Below are positions 17,058 to 25,796 of a stretch of 64,000 nt of DNA, in pieces. A program made the position numbers and the translations under genes. The notes below the pieces were generated by a model, which worked only from the letters and a program-made list of their open reading frames with translations, was not told the DNA's origin and searched no databases. Each line of letters opens with the position of its first letter. Position 1 is the stretch's first letter. The stretch comes from Thermococcus sp. 21S7 (GTDB lineage Archaea > Methanobacteriota_B > Thermococci > Thermococcales > Thermococcaceae), in NCBI RefSeq assembly GCF_012027615.1, contig NZ_SNUT01000002.1:248001-312000 (forward strand). The letters run 5' to 3'.

Positions 17058-18266
17058 ATGAAGGGGATGAAGGGCTTTGCACTGGCTCTGGCAACCCTGC
17101 TCCTTGGCAGCGTAATACCGCTGGGCCTGGCTGAGAGCAACAACACCACCGGATCGTACACCGAAGTGGCAGTGGACAACGGCACCAGGGAGATGGTGAT
17201 AGCGGGTCAGCTGATTGACCAGCTTCAGAGGCTGAGCAAGTTCGCCGAGGACAAGATAGAACCTATAAAGGACAGGCTGCCCGAGAACTCGACGATACTA
17301 ACCCACTACGAGCTAGCAGAAGACTACAAGAAAAAGGCGGTGAGTGAATACGAGGCCGGCGACTACTACAACTCGATACTCGACAGCCTCACTGCCATGC
17401 ACCACTATAAGGTTGCCCTCTCAGCTCTCAAGGAGGGTAAAGAGAAGGTTCAGGATGTAAGGGAACGCATCAAAATGGAAATCGAGCGCATGACGGAGTA
17501 CTTCAGGTTCGTTGAAAAGACCATACGGCTGGCGGAGAACCAGGGGATAGACGTGAGCAACCTCACCGCACTCTACAACGAGACCAAGGATGCCTACAAA
17601 GTTGTGCTAGATGACCTTAAGGCAGGGGACTACGAAAAGGCGAGGGCAGACTATGAAGTCGCCAAAGAGAAGAAAGCCCTCCTCGACGAGGAGCTGAGAA
17701 AGGTCCGCGAGGAGCTCGCCTACGCAAACGCTGAGAAGATTGTCAGGGACTTCCTGATCAAGGGTGAGAAGGGAATGGAGATAGCTCAGAAGGCAATCGA
17801 AGTCGGGGAGAGGAACGGCTACAATGTGACGGAGCTTCAGGAGAGGCTCGATGCTTTCTCGGAGGTTTACAGCCAGGTCAAGGCTCTCGCCGACGAGGGG
17901 GAGTGGGAGGACGCTCTGACCGTCATGAAGGATAACCGGGGAACCATAGCTGAGTTCCACAACGCCGTTGAGTTCATACTCAGGAAGGTTCGCGAGAGGG
18001 AGCTCGATGAAAAGCTGAAGGACGTCCGCGCTTTCCTCAGGGAGATGAACGACAGGATTCAGAAGGACGCGAAGGCGCTCCGCGAACTCAAGAGCAGGGG
18101 CGTCGACACCACCCGGGCAGAGGTTGGGCTGAAGGTGGCCGCCCGGGAGCTCAGGATAGGCGTCGGGCTTCTCAAGGCAAAGAAGCCCCTCCAAGCCAAG
18201 GCCCACTTCGCGATAGCACTGGACATGCTCCACAGGGTGGATGAGTTCATACTCGCCCACTCCTGA
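17058..18266 (+). CDS. Secreted coiled-coil protein
   Basis: 402 residues. A signal peptide (MKGMKGFALALATLLLGSVI, cleavage near GLAES, residue 26) is followed by an almost continuous run of charged helices with heptad-like spacing. An YxxAKxxYExGDYY-type phrase recurs near residues 90 and 195 (EYEAGDYYNSILDSL, DLKAGDYEKARADYE), so it may be built of TPR-like repeats. ATG 17058 follows GGTGATG; the GTG 17049 is part of that site. The next gene encodes a membrane-tethered HTH protein and starts 33 bases later, so the two may act together at the cell surface. Function unknown. Confidence 0.75.
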   Translation: MKGMKGFALALATLLLGSVIPLGLAESNNTTGSYTEVAVDNGTREMVIAGQLIDQLQRLSKFAEDKIEPIKDRLPENSTILTHYELAEDYKKKAVSEYEAGDYYNSILDSLTAMHHYKVALSALKEGKEKVQDVRERIKMEIERMTEYFRFVEKTIRLAENQGIDVSNLTALYNETKDAYKVVLDDLKAGDYEKARADYEVAKEKKALLDEELRKVREELAYANAEKIVRDFLIKGEKGMEIAQKAIEVGERNGYNVTELQERLDAFSEVYSQVKALADEGEWEDALTVMKDNRGTIAEFHNAVEFILRKVRERELDEKLKDVRAFLREMNDRIQKDAKALRELKSRGVDTTRAEVGLKVAARELRIGVGLLKAKKPLQAKAHFAIALDMLHRVDEFILAHS

Positions 18267-18298
18267 CCTTTCCTTTTTAGTTATGGAGGGATGCTTAA

Positions 18299-19144
18299 AT
18301 GAGACTAAAATGGGCCCCAATCCTCATGCTGATAACGCTCATCCTCCTGCACGGGGTTAGTGCCTATACCGTCTCATCCCTGGTTTTGACGGTTTACAAT
18401 GACGGCTACGTCAAGGTTGAATACGAAATCCTGCCCGCGGAGTATTCCTCCCAGATTGAACTTCCCCTCCTCGGCGACCATTACGAAAACGTTATCGTTG
18501 AAGATGGGAACGGAAACCCCGTAAACTTCCGACTTGAGAACGGAAGCCTCCTCATATATTCCGGGGACGCCGGCATAGTCAAGGTCTCCTACTATACCCC
18601 CGACCTGACCGCGAAGGAAGGCATGGTGTGGACGCTTCACATCGCGACCAACGATTCCTTCACTGTAGTACTGCCTGAGAACGCCATAGTGGTCGACCTG
18701 AGCGATATACCGCTTGAGATAGCGGGGAACTCGATAACCATGCCCCCCGGAAACCAGAGCGTCTCCTACACGCTCAACGGCAGAGGTAGAGGGGCTGGCA
18801 GTGAAGGTGGAACGGAGAGTTCGGCGTATCTGCTAATCCTGGCCGGTCTTGGAGTGCTCGGAGGTTTCGCCTACGCGCTCTGGAGAAGGAAAGGTGGAGG
18901 AAAGTCAATGCCGACCCGCGAGGAGTTCCAGGCCAGGCTTGAGAACCTCGACCTCAACGATGAGGAGAAGCGCGCGTTGCTCTACATCTTCGACAAGGGC
19001 GGAAAGGCCAGTCAGGCGGAGGTTCGTGAAGCGATAGGCCTGCCCAAAACCACCGCATGGAGGATGTTCAAGCGCCTTGAGAGGAAGGGTCTGGTGAAGG
19101 TTCTTAAGGGCAGGAAGGAAAACTGGGTGGAGCTCAGGTTCTGA
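18299..19144 (+). CDS. Membrane-tethered winged-helix regulator
   Basis: 281 residues in three parts. Residues 1-22 are a signal peptide or signal anchor. Residues about 23-160 are a beta-rich outside domain. After a Gly/Ser-rich linker, residues about 176-194 (SAYLLILAGLGVLGGFAYAL) cross the membrane, with positive WRRKGGGK on the inside. Residues about 205-281 are a winged helix: QAEVREAIGLPKTTAWRMFK with a wing ending in LKGRKENWVELRF. This is a one-protein sensor and DNA-binding layout. Target genes are unknown; the secreted protein just upstream is the nearest candidate for signal or target. Confidence 0.8.
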   Translation: MRLKWAPILMLITLILLHGVSAYTVSSLVLTVYNDGYVKVEYEILPAEYSSQIELPLLGDHYENVIVEDGNGNPVNFRLENGSLLIYSGDAGIVKVSYYTPDLTAKEGMVWTLHIATNDSFTVVLPENAIVVDLSDIPLEIAGNSITMPPGNQSVSYTLNGRGRGAGSEGGTESSAYLLILAGLGVLGGFAYALWRRKGGGKSMPTREEFQARLENLDLNDEEKRALLYIFDKGGKASQAEVREAIGLPKTTAWRMFKRLERKGLVKVLKGRKENWVELRF

Positions 19145-19155
19145 GCTCCCCTTGG

Positions 19156-21390
19156 TCACCTTATCCCTGCTCCCAGCTTTATCTCCTTGTCAGGCATCAG
19201 CAGAGCCACGTTCTCGCCGTCGTCGGCTGCTAAGAGCATTCCCTGGCTCTCTACTCCCCTGAGCTTCTTGGGTTCAAGGTTCGCTATGATGACCACGTAG
19301 TGGTTGAGCAGCTCTTCCGGCTTGTAGTACTTCTTCAGCCCCGCCACGAGCTGCCTGACTTCGTCCCCAAGGTCAACCTTGACCACGTAGAGCCTGTCGG
19401 CGTTGGGGTGGTCGCTGACCTCGATTATCTTTCCAACCCTCAGGTCGACCTTCATGAAGTCATCAAAGCTTATGTACCCCATGCTTTCACCACCTTTCTC
19501 CTTTTTCTTCGCCTCCTCCTTCTTCGAAGCTTTTCCGGGCTTTTCAGTTTTAGGCCCGATTTCATCCCCGTAGATGCTCTTAAGGATTGCCATCGCCTCT
19601 TCCCGCTTGGCATCTCCAAAGCGCTCGAATGCAACCTTCACTACATCGTCCCGCTTGTAGTATTTGTCAAGGAGCAGCTTGGCGCTCTTGGGATTGCCCC
19701 GTGCTATGTAGTTCACGATGAAGTAGATGATGTCCTCGTCGGTCACCTTCTTGAACATCGGGCTGGCCTTTCTAACGCGGTGTCCGGCTGGAATCTCGGT
19801 GAACTCCCAGCGCTTGAGCTCCTCAAGGTTGAGGAGGTGCCATATCTTCTCGCTCGCGTCCGGCAGGAACGGCTCAAGGAGGATTCCGAGGGCCTTGACT
19901 ATCTGGAGGGATATGTTCACTGTGGTTGCCGTCCTTACGCGGTCGGTCTTGGCGGTCTTCCACGGCTTCTGGTAGTCGAAATAGCGGTTGCCGAAGATTG
20001 CTAACTCCATGACCCGCTTTAACGCGTCCTTGAACTTATACTTGGCTATCAGCTCCCCGGTCTCATCGAAGGCCCTCTCGATTTCCTCTAGGGCCTGCCT
20101 GTCGAGGTCGTCCAGCTCGCCTCTCTCCGGCACAATTCCATCGAAGTAGCGGTTGGCGAAGGTCATCGCCCTGTGGACGAAGTTTCCGAGGTTGTTCACC
20201 AGCTCCTCGTTTATCTTGCTCTTGAAGTCGGCGAAGCTGAAGTCGCTGTCGCGAGTTTCAGGCATTATGGCGGTGAGGTAGTAGCGCAGATAATCCGCCG
20301 GGAAGGCGTCGAGGAACTCGTGGACCCAGATGGCCCAGTTCCTGCTTGTTGAGAACTTCTTGCCCTCAAGGTTCAGGTACTCGTTGGCGGGAATGTCGTA
20401 GGGGAGCAGCCACTCCGCCTGGACTTCCTCATCTCTATACTCGCCGTAGGCCATCAGGAAGGCCGGCCAGAATATGGCGTGGAAGGGCACGTTGTCCTTG
20501 CCGATGAAGTGAATAATCTTCGTCTCACCGTCGAGGTTGAGCCAGAACTTCTTCCACTCTCCTTCCTTCCCGGCGCGCCTGAGGGCCTCGATGGTTATGG
20601 AGATGTAACCGATTGGCGCCTCGAACCAGACGTAGAGCACCTTTCCTTTAACGTCCTCATCGTCGAGGGGGACGGGTATTCCCCAGTTGAGGTCCCTCGT
20701 CATGGCCCTCTCTTCAAGGCCCTCGTTAATCCAGCCGAGAACGGTGTTCCTGACGTTCGGCTTCCAGTGTTTCTGACCTTCCACCCACTCCCTCAGCCTT
20801 TCCTCGAAGTTCTGCATGCGGATGTAGTAGTGGGCGGAGTCTTTTGTGGTGATGGGATTGCTGCACAGGTTGCAGCGTGGGTTTATGAGTATCTCCGGGG
20901 TCAGCGGGTGGCCGCAGACCTCACACTGGTCGCCGCGCTGGTTTTCGGCGCCGCAGTAGGGGCAGGTGCCTATCACAAACCTGTCGGGGAGGAACATTTT
21001 ATCGTGCTCGCAGTAGGCCTGCTTGGTGACCTTCTTGACGAGGTGGCCGTTCTCAAGTGCCTTGAGGAAGAATTCCTGGCTCAGGCGGTAGTGCACCGGT
21101 AGCTCGGTCCTGCCGAAGTAGTCAAAGCTTATCTTGGCCCTCTCGAAGGTTGTCTTTATGTGCTCGTGGAACTCGTCAACTATCTCCCTCGGGCTTCTTC
21201 CCTCCTTCAGGGCGCGGAAGGTTATCGGGGTCCCGTGTTCGTCGGTTCCGCAGATGAATAAGACTTCCTCTTCCCTGAGCCTTAGATAGCGCACAAAGAT
21301 GTCCGCTGGAAGGTACGCTCCTGCCAGGTGTCCCGCGTGAATCGGACCGTTAGCGTAAGGAAGAGCAGACGTTACCATGTACCTGACCAT
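19156..21390 (-). CDS. metG: Methionyl-tRNA synthetase with C-terminal tRNA-binding domain
   Basis: 744 residues, class I synthetase. HIGH-type motif HAGH near 18, zinc knuckles CPYCG and CEVCG with a second pair CNLC near 142-180, and KFSTS as the KMSKS motif near 338. The last roughly 105 residues form an EMAP/Trbp111-like OB fold (FDDFMKVDLRVGKIIEVSDH) joined by a Lys/Glu-rich linker, which strengthens tRNA binding. ATG 21390 (MVRYMVTSALPYANG) is preferred over the GTG at 21399 that belongs to the GGTGG ribosome site. It is convergent with the HTH gene. Confidence 0.97.
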   Translation of the reverse strand: MVRYMVTSALPYANGPIHAGHLAGAYLPADIFVRYLRLREEEVLFICGTDEHGTPITFRALKEGRSPREIVDEFHEHIKTTFERAKISFDYFGRTELPVHYRLSQEFFLKALENGHLVKKVTKQAYCEHDKMFLPDRFVIGTCPYCGAENQRGDQCEVCGHPLTPEILINPRCNLCSNPITTKDSAHYYIRMQNFEERLREWVEGQKHWKPNVRNTVLGWINEGLEERAMTRDLNWGIPVPLDDEDVKGKVLYVWFEAPIGYISITIEALRRAGKEGEWKKFWLNLDGETKIIHFIGKDNVPFHAIFWPAFLMAYGEYRDEEVQAEWLLPYDIPANEYLNLEGKKFSTSRNWAIWVHEFLDAFPADYLRYYLTAIMPETRDSDFSFADFKSKINEELVNNLGNFVHRAMTFANRYFDGIVPERGELDDLDRQALEEIERAFDETGELIAKYKFKDALKRVMELAIFGNRYFDYQKPWKTAKTDRVRTATTVNISLQIVKALGILLEPFLPDASEKIWHLLNLEELKRWEFTEIPAGHRVRKASPMFKKVTDEDIIYFIVNYIARGNPKSAKLLLDKYYKRDDVVKVAFERFGDAKREEAMAILKSIYGDEIGPKTEKPGKASKKEEAKKKEKGGESMGYISFDDFMKVDLRVGKIIEVSDHPNADRLYVVKVDLGDEVRQLVAGLKKYYKPEELLNHYVVIIANLEPKKLRGVESQGMLLAADDGENVALLMPDKEIKLGAGIR

Positions 21391-21550
21391 TTTAACCACC
21401 GTCCCGGCAATGGGTCTAGAGCCTTATAAGACCTGCGGGTTTTAAACATTACGGTGGGTTATTTTTAAATGGTTGAAATATGTTGAGTTATGCATAAGCA
21501 CGAACCAAAGGTTTTAGTTTGGAGGGCATCCATGATCAGTGGTGAATATT

Positions 21551-21898
21551 ATGAGATCCAGAATCATCGAGCGCTTCAAATTTGAAGCTGCACATGCCGT
21601 TCTGATCAACGGAAAGCCGGAGGAGATACACGGCCATACATTCAGGCTTGAGGTGGCCGTGGAAGGCCCTCTGAAGAACGGCTACGTGATGGACTTCCTT
21701 GAACTGAGGAGAATCGTGAATGAAATCATCGGGAAGCTCGACCACAGGAATCTAAACACTCTCTTCGAGAACCCGACGACCGAGAACGTGGCTCTGTGGA
21801 TTGCAGAAGAGGTGGAGAAAAAACTGCCCGATGGTGTCAGGCTCAGGAGGGTAGCCCTCTGGGAGGGCGAGGAAAACGGGGTGGAGTTTGAGTTCTGA
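21551..21898 (+). CDS. PTPS/QueD-fold pterin enzyme, PTPS-III type
   Basis: 115 residues, the 6-pyruvoyl-tetrahydropterin synthase fold. Zinc ligands are His15 (FEAAHAV) and His27 and His29 (IHGHTF). KLDHRNLN near 64 and NPTTENVALW near 76 are family segments. The catalytic Cys of QueD (C-x3-HGH) is absent; instead there is Glu24-Glu25-Ile26-HGH, matching the ExxHGH of PTPS-III. PTPS-III makes 6-hydroxymethyl-dihydropterin for folates, so this is more likely a pterin enzyme than a queuosine/archaeosine enzyme. ATG 21551 follows GGTGAAT. Confidence 0.85.
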   Translation: MRSRIIERFKFEAAHAVLINGKPEEIHGHTFRLEVAVEGPLKNGYVMDFLELRRIVNEIIGKLDHRNLNTLFENPTTENVALWIAEEVEKKLPDGVRLRRVALWEGEENGVEFEF

Positions 21899-21931
21899 GA
21901 AACTTTTTTATTCATGTACCCCTAAGAACCA

Positions 21932-22126
21932 TTGGTGAGGGTAGTGGAGAACGTTGCTGAGAATCCCCCTTCAGCCCTCAAAGAAAGGCTTTTACGCGAA
22001 TTACTGGCTGAAGAGGAGTTCCTAATGATGGTGGAAGAGGCCAAAAAAACCGCGCATATTGGAATGTTTGGAAAGGGTAAGGCTGAGGACTTTTTTAAGG
22101 CGAAGCTTGAGGTGTATGAGGGTTGA
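21932..22126 (+). CDS. Short charged protein with open frame beyond its stop
   Basis: 64 codons from GTG 21932 (an antitoxin-sized acidic helical protein, LKERLLRELLAEEEFLMMVE), ending at TGA 22124-22126. The same frame goes on without a break for 24 more codons (reading FDPVRGVIKSVPVEFWQ) to TAA at 22199-22201. The tail reads like protein, so this may be a gene broken by a nonsense mutation, or a short gene followed by a relic. No TATA box or ribosome site is convincing. Function unknown. Confidence 0.4.
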   Translation: MVRVVENVAENPPSALKERLLRELLAEEEFLMMVEEAKKTAHIGMFGKGKAEDFFKAKLEVYEG

Positions 22127-22210
22127 CTCGACAAAGATTTTGACCCTGTGAGAGGCGTCATTAAGTCTGTCCCAGTGGAGTTCTGGCAGGAGAACCGTTA
22201 AAATGCATGG

Positions 22211-22684
22211 CTAATTTCCCTTCACCTTCACTTCCCGCACACTCTCTGTGAGCGCCATTCCGTTGGTTCCCTTCTCGAAGGAGAGGCCATCGGGCAGCGA
22301 CACCTTCACCGGCACGGCCCTTTCTTTCTCCTCGCTGGGGGTCCAGTTTATCAAATCGCCCTCCTCAACGTCGAGCGTTTTTATCAGCCCCACCGGTCCC
22401 TCTATTATGTACTTGGCCGGCTCCTTCGGAGCGTAGAGCCGCCATTTCCGGGCGGTCTTAAAGTCCACCACCCGTCTCGCGGAGTCCAGCCAGATTACGT
22501 CTATGTCGCTCAGCATGAAGAAGGTGTGGATTGAGGCGTTGGCCTTTGTCTCGGCGGGAAGAACGAAGACAAGGGCATAGTTGATATTCCTGAGGAGCAT
22601 TAATCCCCTAAACCGTTTGAAGAAGCTGTCGGCAAGCTTGACTCTCCCGTGCCATGTTCTGCCTTTGGTCTCGTTGATGAGCAT
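22211..22684 (-). CDS. DUF192 family protein
   Basis: 157 residues. The DUF192 core is seen in residues 1-105: [18 protein letters not shown] near 17, [20 protein letters not shown] near 38, [13 protein letters not shown] near 62 and ALDVEEG-type ending [12 protein letters not shown] near 103. The last 50 residues are a charged extension not in the core family. DUF192 proteins are small beta proteins often linked to the envelope, but no signal peptide is present here. Function unknown. Confidence 0.85.
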   Translation of the reverse strand: MLINETKGRTWHGRVKLADSFFKRFRGLMLLRNINYALVFVLPAETKANASIHTFFMLSDIDVIWLDSARRVVDFKTARKWRLYAPKEPAKYIIEGPVGLIKTLDVEEGDLINWTPSEEKERAVPVKVSLPDGLSFEKGTNGMALTESVREVKVKGN

Positions 22685-22735
22685 AGTAGAAGATAGAAAT
22701 GCGGATTGATAAGTTTTTGGGAAAAGAAACGGGGA

Positions 22736-23296
22736 TCAGAGTTCCCCGGCCTTGGCCTTCTCTCCAAGTTCGAAGCCTTTGTGGAGGGCTTTCAGGTTTA
22801 TCTCCTCCGTTCCCTTCGGCACGGCGTCCAAAACGGCTTTCTCTATGGCCTCCCTGCTCACAACCCCTGTCCATGCCGTCAGGATTCCGAGGGTGAGGAT
22901 GTTCATGGTGAGGCTGAGGCCGGTTGTTTCCTCGGCTATCTCCGTGAGGGGAAGCGAGAGCACCTCAAGTCCCTTTTCGAACTCAGTGTCCCGATGTGGA
23001 ACGAGCTCCTCCTCGACTATTATCTTGGCGCCCTCCCTCACCGTGTGGAGGTACTTGTTGTAGGCCTCCTGGGAGAAGAAGACCGCACAGTCCGGCTTGA
23101 GGGTCTTGGGGTAGTCTATCGGCTCGTCGCTGATGACTACTTCCGCCTTGCTCGCTCCTCCTCTCGACTCCGGCCCGTAGGCCTGGGTCTGGACGGCGTA
23201 GAGGTTCTCGTAAACAGCTGCTGCCCTTCCGAGGATGACGCTCGCTAAAATGACTCCCTGGCCGCCGAAGCCGCTGAAGAGTATCTCCTTCCTCAT
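22736..23296 (-). CDS. 2-oxoacid:ferredoxin oxidoreductase, gamma subunit (set 2)
   Basis: 186 residues. The gamma domain pattern FSGFGGQGVILASVILGRAA near 8 and TQAYGPESRGGASKAEVVIS near 38 bind cofactor loops of the oxidoreductase. It is the last gene of an alpha-beta-gamma set (24139-25287, 23293-24138 and this). Its ATG 23296 overlaps the beta stop by four bases, with GGGAGG before it. The four-gene set upstream (25.3-28.8 kb) resembles it. It probably oxidises a 2-oxoacid to acyl-CoA using ferredoxin. Confidence 0.88.
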   Translation of the reverse strand: MRKEILFSGFGGQGVILASVILGRAAAVYENLYAVQTQAYGPESRGGASKAEVVISDEPIDYPKTLKPDCAVFFSQEAYNKYLHTVREGAKIIVEEELVPHRDTEFEKGLEVLSLPLTEIAEETTGLSLTMNILTLGILTAWTGVVSREAIEKAVLDAVPKGTEEINLKALHKGFELGEKAKAGEL

Positions 23297-24138
23297 TCCT
23301 CCCACCCCATCATCTTCTTGGCGCGCTTCTTGTAGGCCTCGTATTCCCTCACGAGACCGGGCCTGTCCCTGTCCGCAAACTCCCCGATGACTATCTTGCC
23401 CTCAAGCTCCTCTGGAGGCATTTTCTTGGCCTTCGCGAGCGGGACGGTTATCTTCTGATACCAGCGGAGAAGCTCGGGGGCGGTCTTCATCCTGTTCCTC
23501 CTTCCGAAGCTTATCGGGCACGGTGAGAGGAACTCCACCAGAGTGAAGCCCTCCTTCTGCAGGGCCTTCTTGATGCTGTTGATTCCCTGGAGGTAGTTGA
23601 AGACGCTCCACCTGGCCACGTAGTTGGCCCCTGCCGAGACCGCAAGGTCGGCTATGTCGAAGGGGTTCTCGAACTGGCCGTACGGTGCTGTGGTTCCGCG
23701 CAGGCCCTTCAGAGCGGTCGGCGCGACCTGTCCGCCGGTCATTCCGTAGGTGAAGTTGTTTATGAGTATCACAGTCACGTCGAGGTTCCTTCTGATGGCG
23801 TGAATGAAGTGGTTCCCACCGATGGCCGCGGCATCTCCGTCGCCCATGAAGGCGATTATCTTGAGGTCAGGATTGGCGAGCTTTATGCCGGTGGCAAAGG
23901 CAAGTGCCCTTCCGTGGGTCGTGTGGAGGCCGTCGAAGTTGACAAAGCCCGGAACACGGGAGGAACAGCCGATTCCGCTGACCCAGACTATCTCGTCAGG
24001 GTTTAGCTTCAAGTCGTCTATCGCGCGGAGCGTGTACTGGAGCGCCGAGCCTATTCCACAGCCCGGGCAGAATATCGTCGGGAGCATGTCCTTTCTCAGG
24101 TACTTGTCACGAATCTCGTAAGCGGATTTCAGGTACAT
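23293..24138 (-). CDS. 2-oxoacid:ferredoxin oxidoreductase, beta subunit (set 2)
   Basis: 281 residues. Thiamin diphosphate-binding subunit: CPGCGIGSALQYTLRAID near 24 supplies cluster and cofactor ligands, IGCSSRVPGFV near 55, and the ThDP motif GDGDAAAIGGNHFIHA near 97. The TPP Mg2+ motif continues to NNFTYGMTGGQVAPT near 127. ATG 24138 directly follows the alpha stop. It is the second gene of the three-gene set and is closely similar to the beta subunit of set 1. Confidence 0.9.
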   Translation of the reverse strand: MYLKSAYEIRDKYLRKDMLPTIFCPGCGIGSALQYTLRAIDDLKLNPDEIVWVSGIGCSSRVPGFVNFDGLHTTHGRALAFATGIKLANPDLKIIAFMGDGDAAAIGGNHFIHAIRRNLDVTVILINNFTYGMTGGQVAPTALKGLRGTTAPYGQFENPFDIADLAVSAGANYVARWSVFNYLQGINSIKKALQKEGFTLVEFLSPCPISFGRRNRMKTAPELLRWYQKITVPLAKAKKMPPEELEGKIVIGEFADRDRPGLVREYEAYKKRAKKMMGWEE

Positions 24139-25287
24139 TCAGCCCACCACCCTCTCGGCTATTTCCATCGGAGTGTGAACCTCGCCGCCTATCTTCGCTA
24201 TCAGCTCGACCTCAGCTTTTCCGTTGGCGCCTTCCTTGACGAGGTGGTAGAGCTGTCCAAGGTTCATCTCCGGGACGTATATCTTTCTCACGCGCTCTGC
24301 GAGCTCTTCGATCATCTCGAAGTCAAAGGGCCATATCGTGTTGAGCTTGAGCATGCCTGCCCTAACGCCCCTCTCGCGGAGTATCTTTACGGCCCTGACG
24401 GCGGAGCGCGAGACTATGCCCGTGCTTATTATCGCTATCTCGGCGTCGTCGAGCTCGAAGGTTTCGTAGCTAATGATGTCCTTACCGTTGCGTTCGAGCT
24501 TCTCAATTATCCTCCTAACGAGCTTTTCGTGAACCTCCGCATCGACAGTCCTGGGTCTTCCGCGCTCGTCGTGGGTGAGGCCTGTGACGTAGGTTCTGTA
24601 CCCCTTGCCGAATATCGGCATCGGCGGCACTCCGTCGCCGTGTATGTCGCCGAACGGGAACTTCGCCTCCTCCTCGCTGGCCGGGAGCTTGCGGTCGATT
24701 ATCTCAATTTCTCCCGGCTGGGGAACGTAAACGCGCTCGCGCATGTGGGCTATCTCCGCGTCGGTGAGAAGAACCACCGGCGTCCTGTACTTCTCGGCCA
24801 GATTGAAGGCCCTTATTGTGAAGTCAAAGGCTTCCTGGACGGTTGAGGGGCTGAGGACTATGAGCGAATGGTCGCCATGGGTTCCCCAGATGGCCTGCAT
24901 TATGTCGCCCTGGGCCGCGAGGGTTGGCTGACCGGTTGACGGGCCTCCACGCTGGACGTCGACCAGAACGAGAGGAGTCTCAGTCATTATCGCGTAGCCG
25001 AGGTTCTCCATCATGAGGCTGAATCCCGGGCCGCTCGTTGCAGTCATGGCCTTGGCCCCTGCCCACGAGGCACCTATTATCGCCGCCATGCTCGCCAGCT
25101 CGTCCTCCATCTGTATGCTCACGCCGTCCACCAGAGGCATGTAGAGGGCCATGGCCTCGAATATCTCGCTGGCCGGTGTGATTGGATAGCCAGCATAGAA
25201 GCGGCATCCTGCGAGGATCGCCGCCCTTGCTATCGCCTCATCACCTTGAATGAAATCGCTTCTGCCAACCGGAAACGGATATCTCAT
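24139..25287 (-). CDS. 2-oxoacid:ferredoxin oxidoreductase, alpha subunit (set 2)
   Basis: 382 residues. The alpha pyrimidine-binding domain starts with FIQGDEAIARAAILAGCRFYAGYPITPASEI-type sequence near 13-43, then ATSGPGFSLMMENLGYA near 83 and VDVQRGGPSTGQPT near 110. The C-terminal domain has IISTGIVSRSAVRAV near 290. Of two near starts, ATG 25287 is chosen: it overlaps the gamma stop by ATGA and has GGAGGG six bases before. The substrate is not decided; in Pyrococcus the second set is thought to use an unknown 2-oxoacid. Confidence 0.9.
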   Translation of the reverse strand: MRYPFPVGRSDFIQGDEAIARAAILAGCRFYAGYPITPASEIFEAMALYMPLVDGVSIQMEDELASMAAIIGASWAGAKAMTATSGPGFSLMMENLGYAIMTETPLVLVDVQRGGPSTGQPTLAAQGDIMQAIWGTHGDHSLIVLSPSTVQEAFDFTIRAFNLAEKYRTPVVLLTDAEIAHMRERVYVPQPGEIEIIDRKLPASEEEAKFPFGDIHGDGVPPMPIFGKGYRTYVTGLTHDERGRPRTVDAEVHEKLVRRIIEKLERNGKDIISYETFELDDAEIAIISTGIVSRSAVRAVKILRERGVRAGMLKLNTIWPFDFEMIEELAERVRKIYVPEMNLGQLYHLVKEGANGKAEVELIAKIGGEVHTPMEIAERVVG

Positions 25288-25796
25288 CCACATCCCTCCT
25301 CGTAACCGACCCTGAAGGCTTTGATGTTTATATCCTCGGTTCCCTTGGGAACCCTCCTCCTTATGGCCTCCTCGACGTTTTCCTTCTTCACAACGCCGGT
25401 TTTCGCCACGAGGTAGCCGAGGGCGACCATGTTAACGGTGAGTGCCAGACCGGTGCTCTCCTCAGCCAGGCGCGTGAACGGGGCACCGATGTAGTCCCTG
25501 TCGGGCTTAACCAGGTCTGTGTCTATAATCAGCAGCCCGTCCTTCCTCAGCTCGTCCTTTACGGTGTCGTAGCCGAGCTGGGCGAGTGCGACGAGAACGT
25601 CCGCCTCGGTGACTATGACGTCGTAAATCGGCTCCTTGGATATTATCACGTCCGCTATGGAGTGGCCGCCCCTGCTTGCGGAGCTGTAGTCCTGGGTCTG
25701 GACGACGTTCAGCCCCTCTATGGCGGCGGCCTCGCCGAGTATGACACCGGCCAGGACAACGCCCTGGCCGCCTATGCCTGCGAACCTAACCTGCAT
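25284..25796 (-). CDS. korC: 2-oxoglutarate-type ferredoxin oxidoreductase, gamma subunit (set 1)
   Basis: 170 residues, same gamma fold: VRFAGIGGQGVVLAGVILGEAA near 3 and TQDYSSASRGGHSIADVIIS near 39. In other Thermococcales this gene directly follows the beta gene; here the MNT/HEPN pair lies between. Its ATG at 25796 is inside the last codons of the HEPN gene (11-base overlap), and GGAGGTGTGAT within the HEPN gene is its ribosome site. So it is still translated as part of the set-1 operon. Confidence 0.88.
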   Translation of the reverse strand: MQVRFAGIGGQGVVLAGVILGEAAAIEGLNVVQTQDYSSASRGGHSIADVIISKEPIYDVIVTEADVLVALAQLGYDTVKDELRKDGLLIIDTDLVKPDRDYIGAPFTRLAEESTGLALTVNMVALGYLVAKTGVVKKENVEEAIRRRVPKGTEDINIKAFRVGYEEGCG

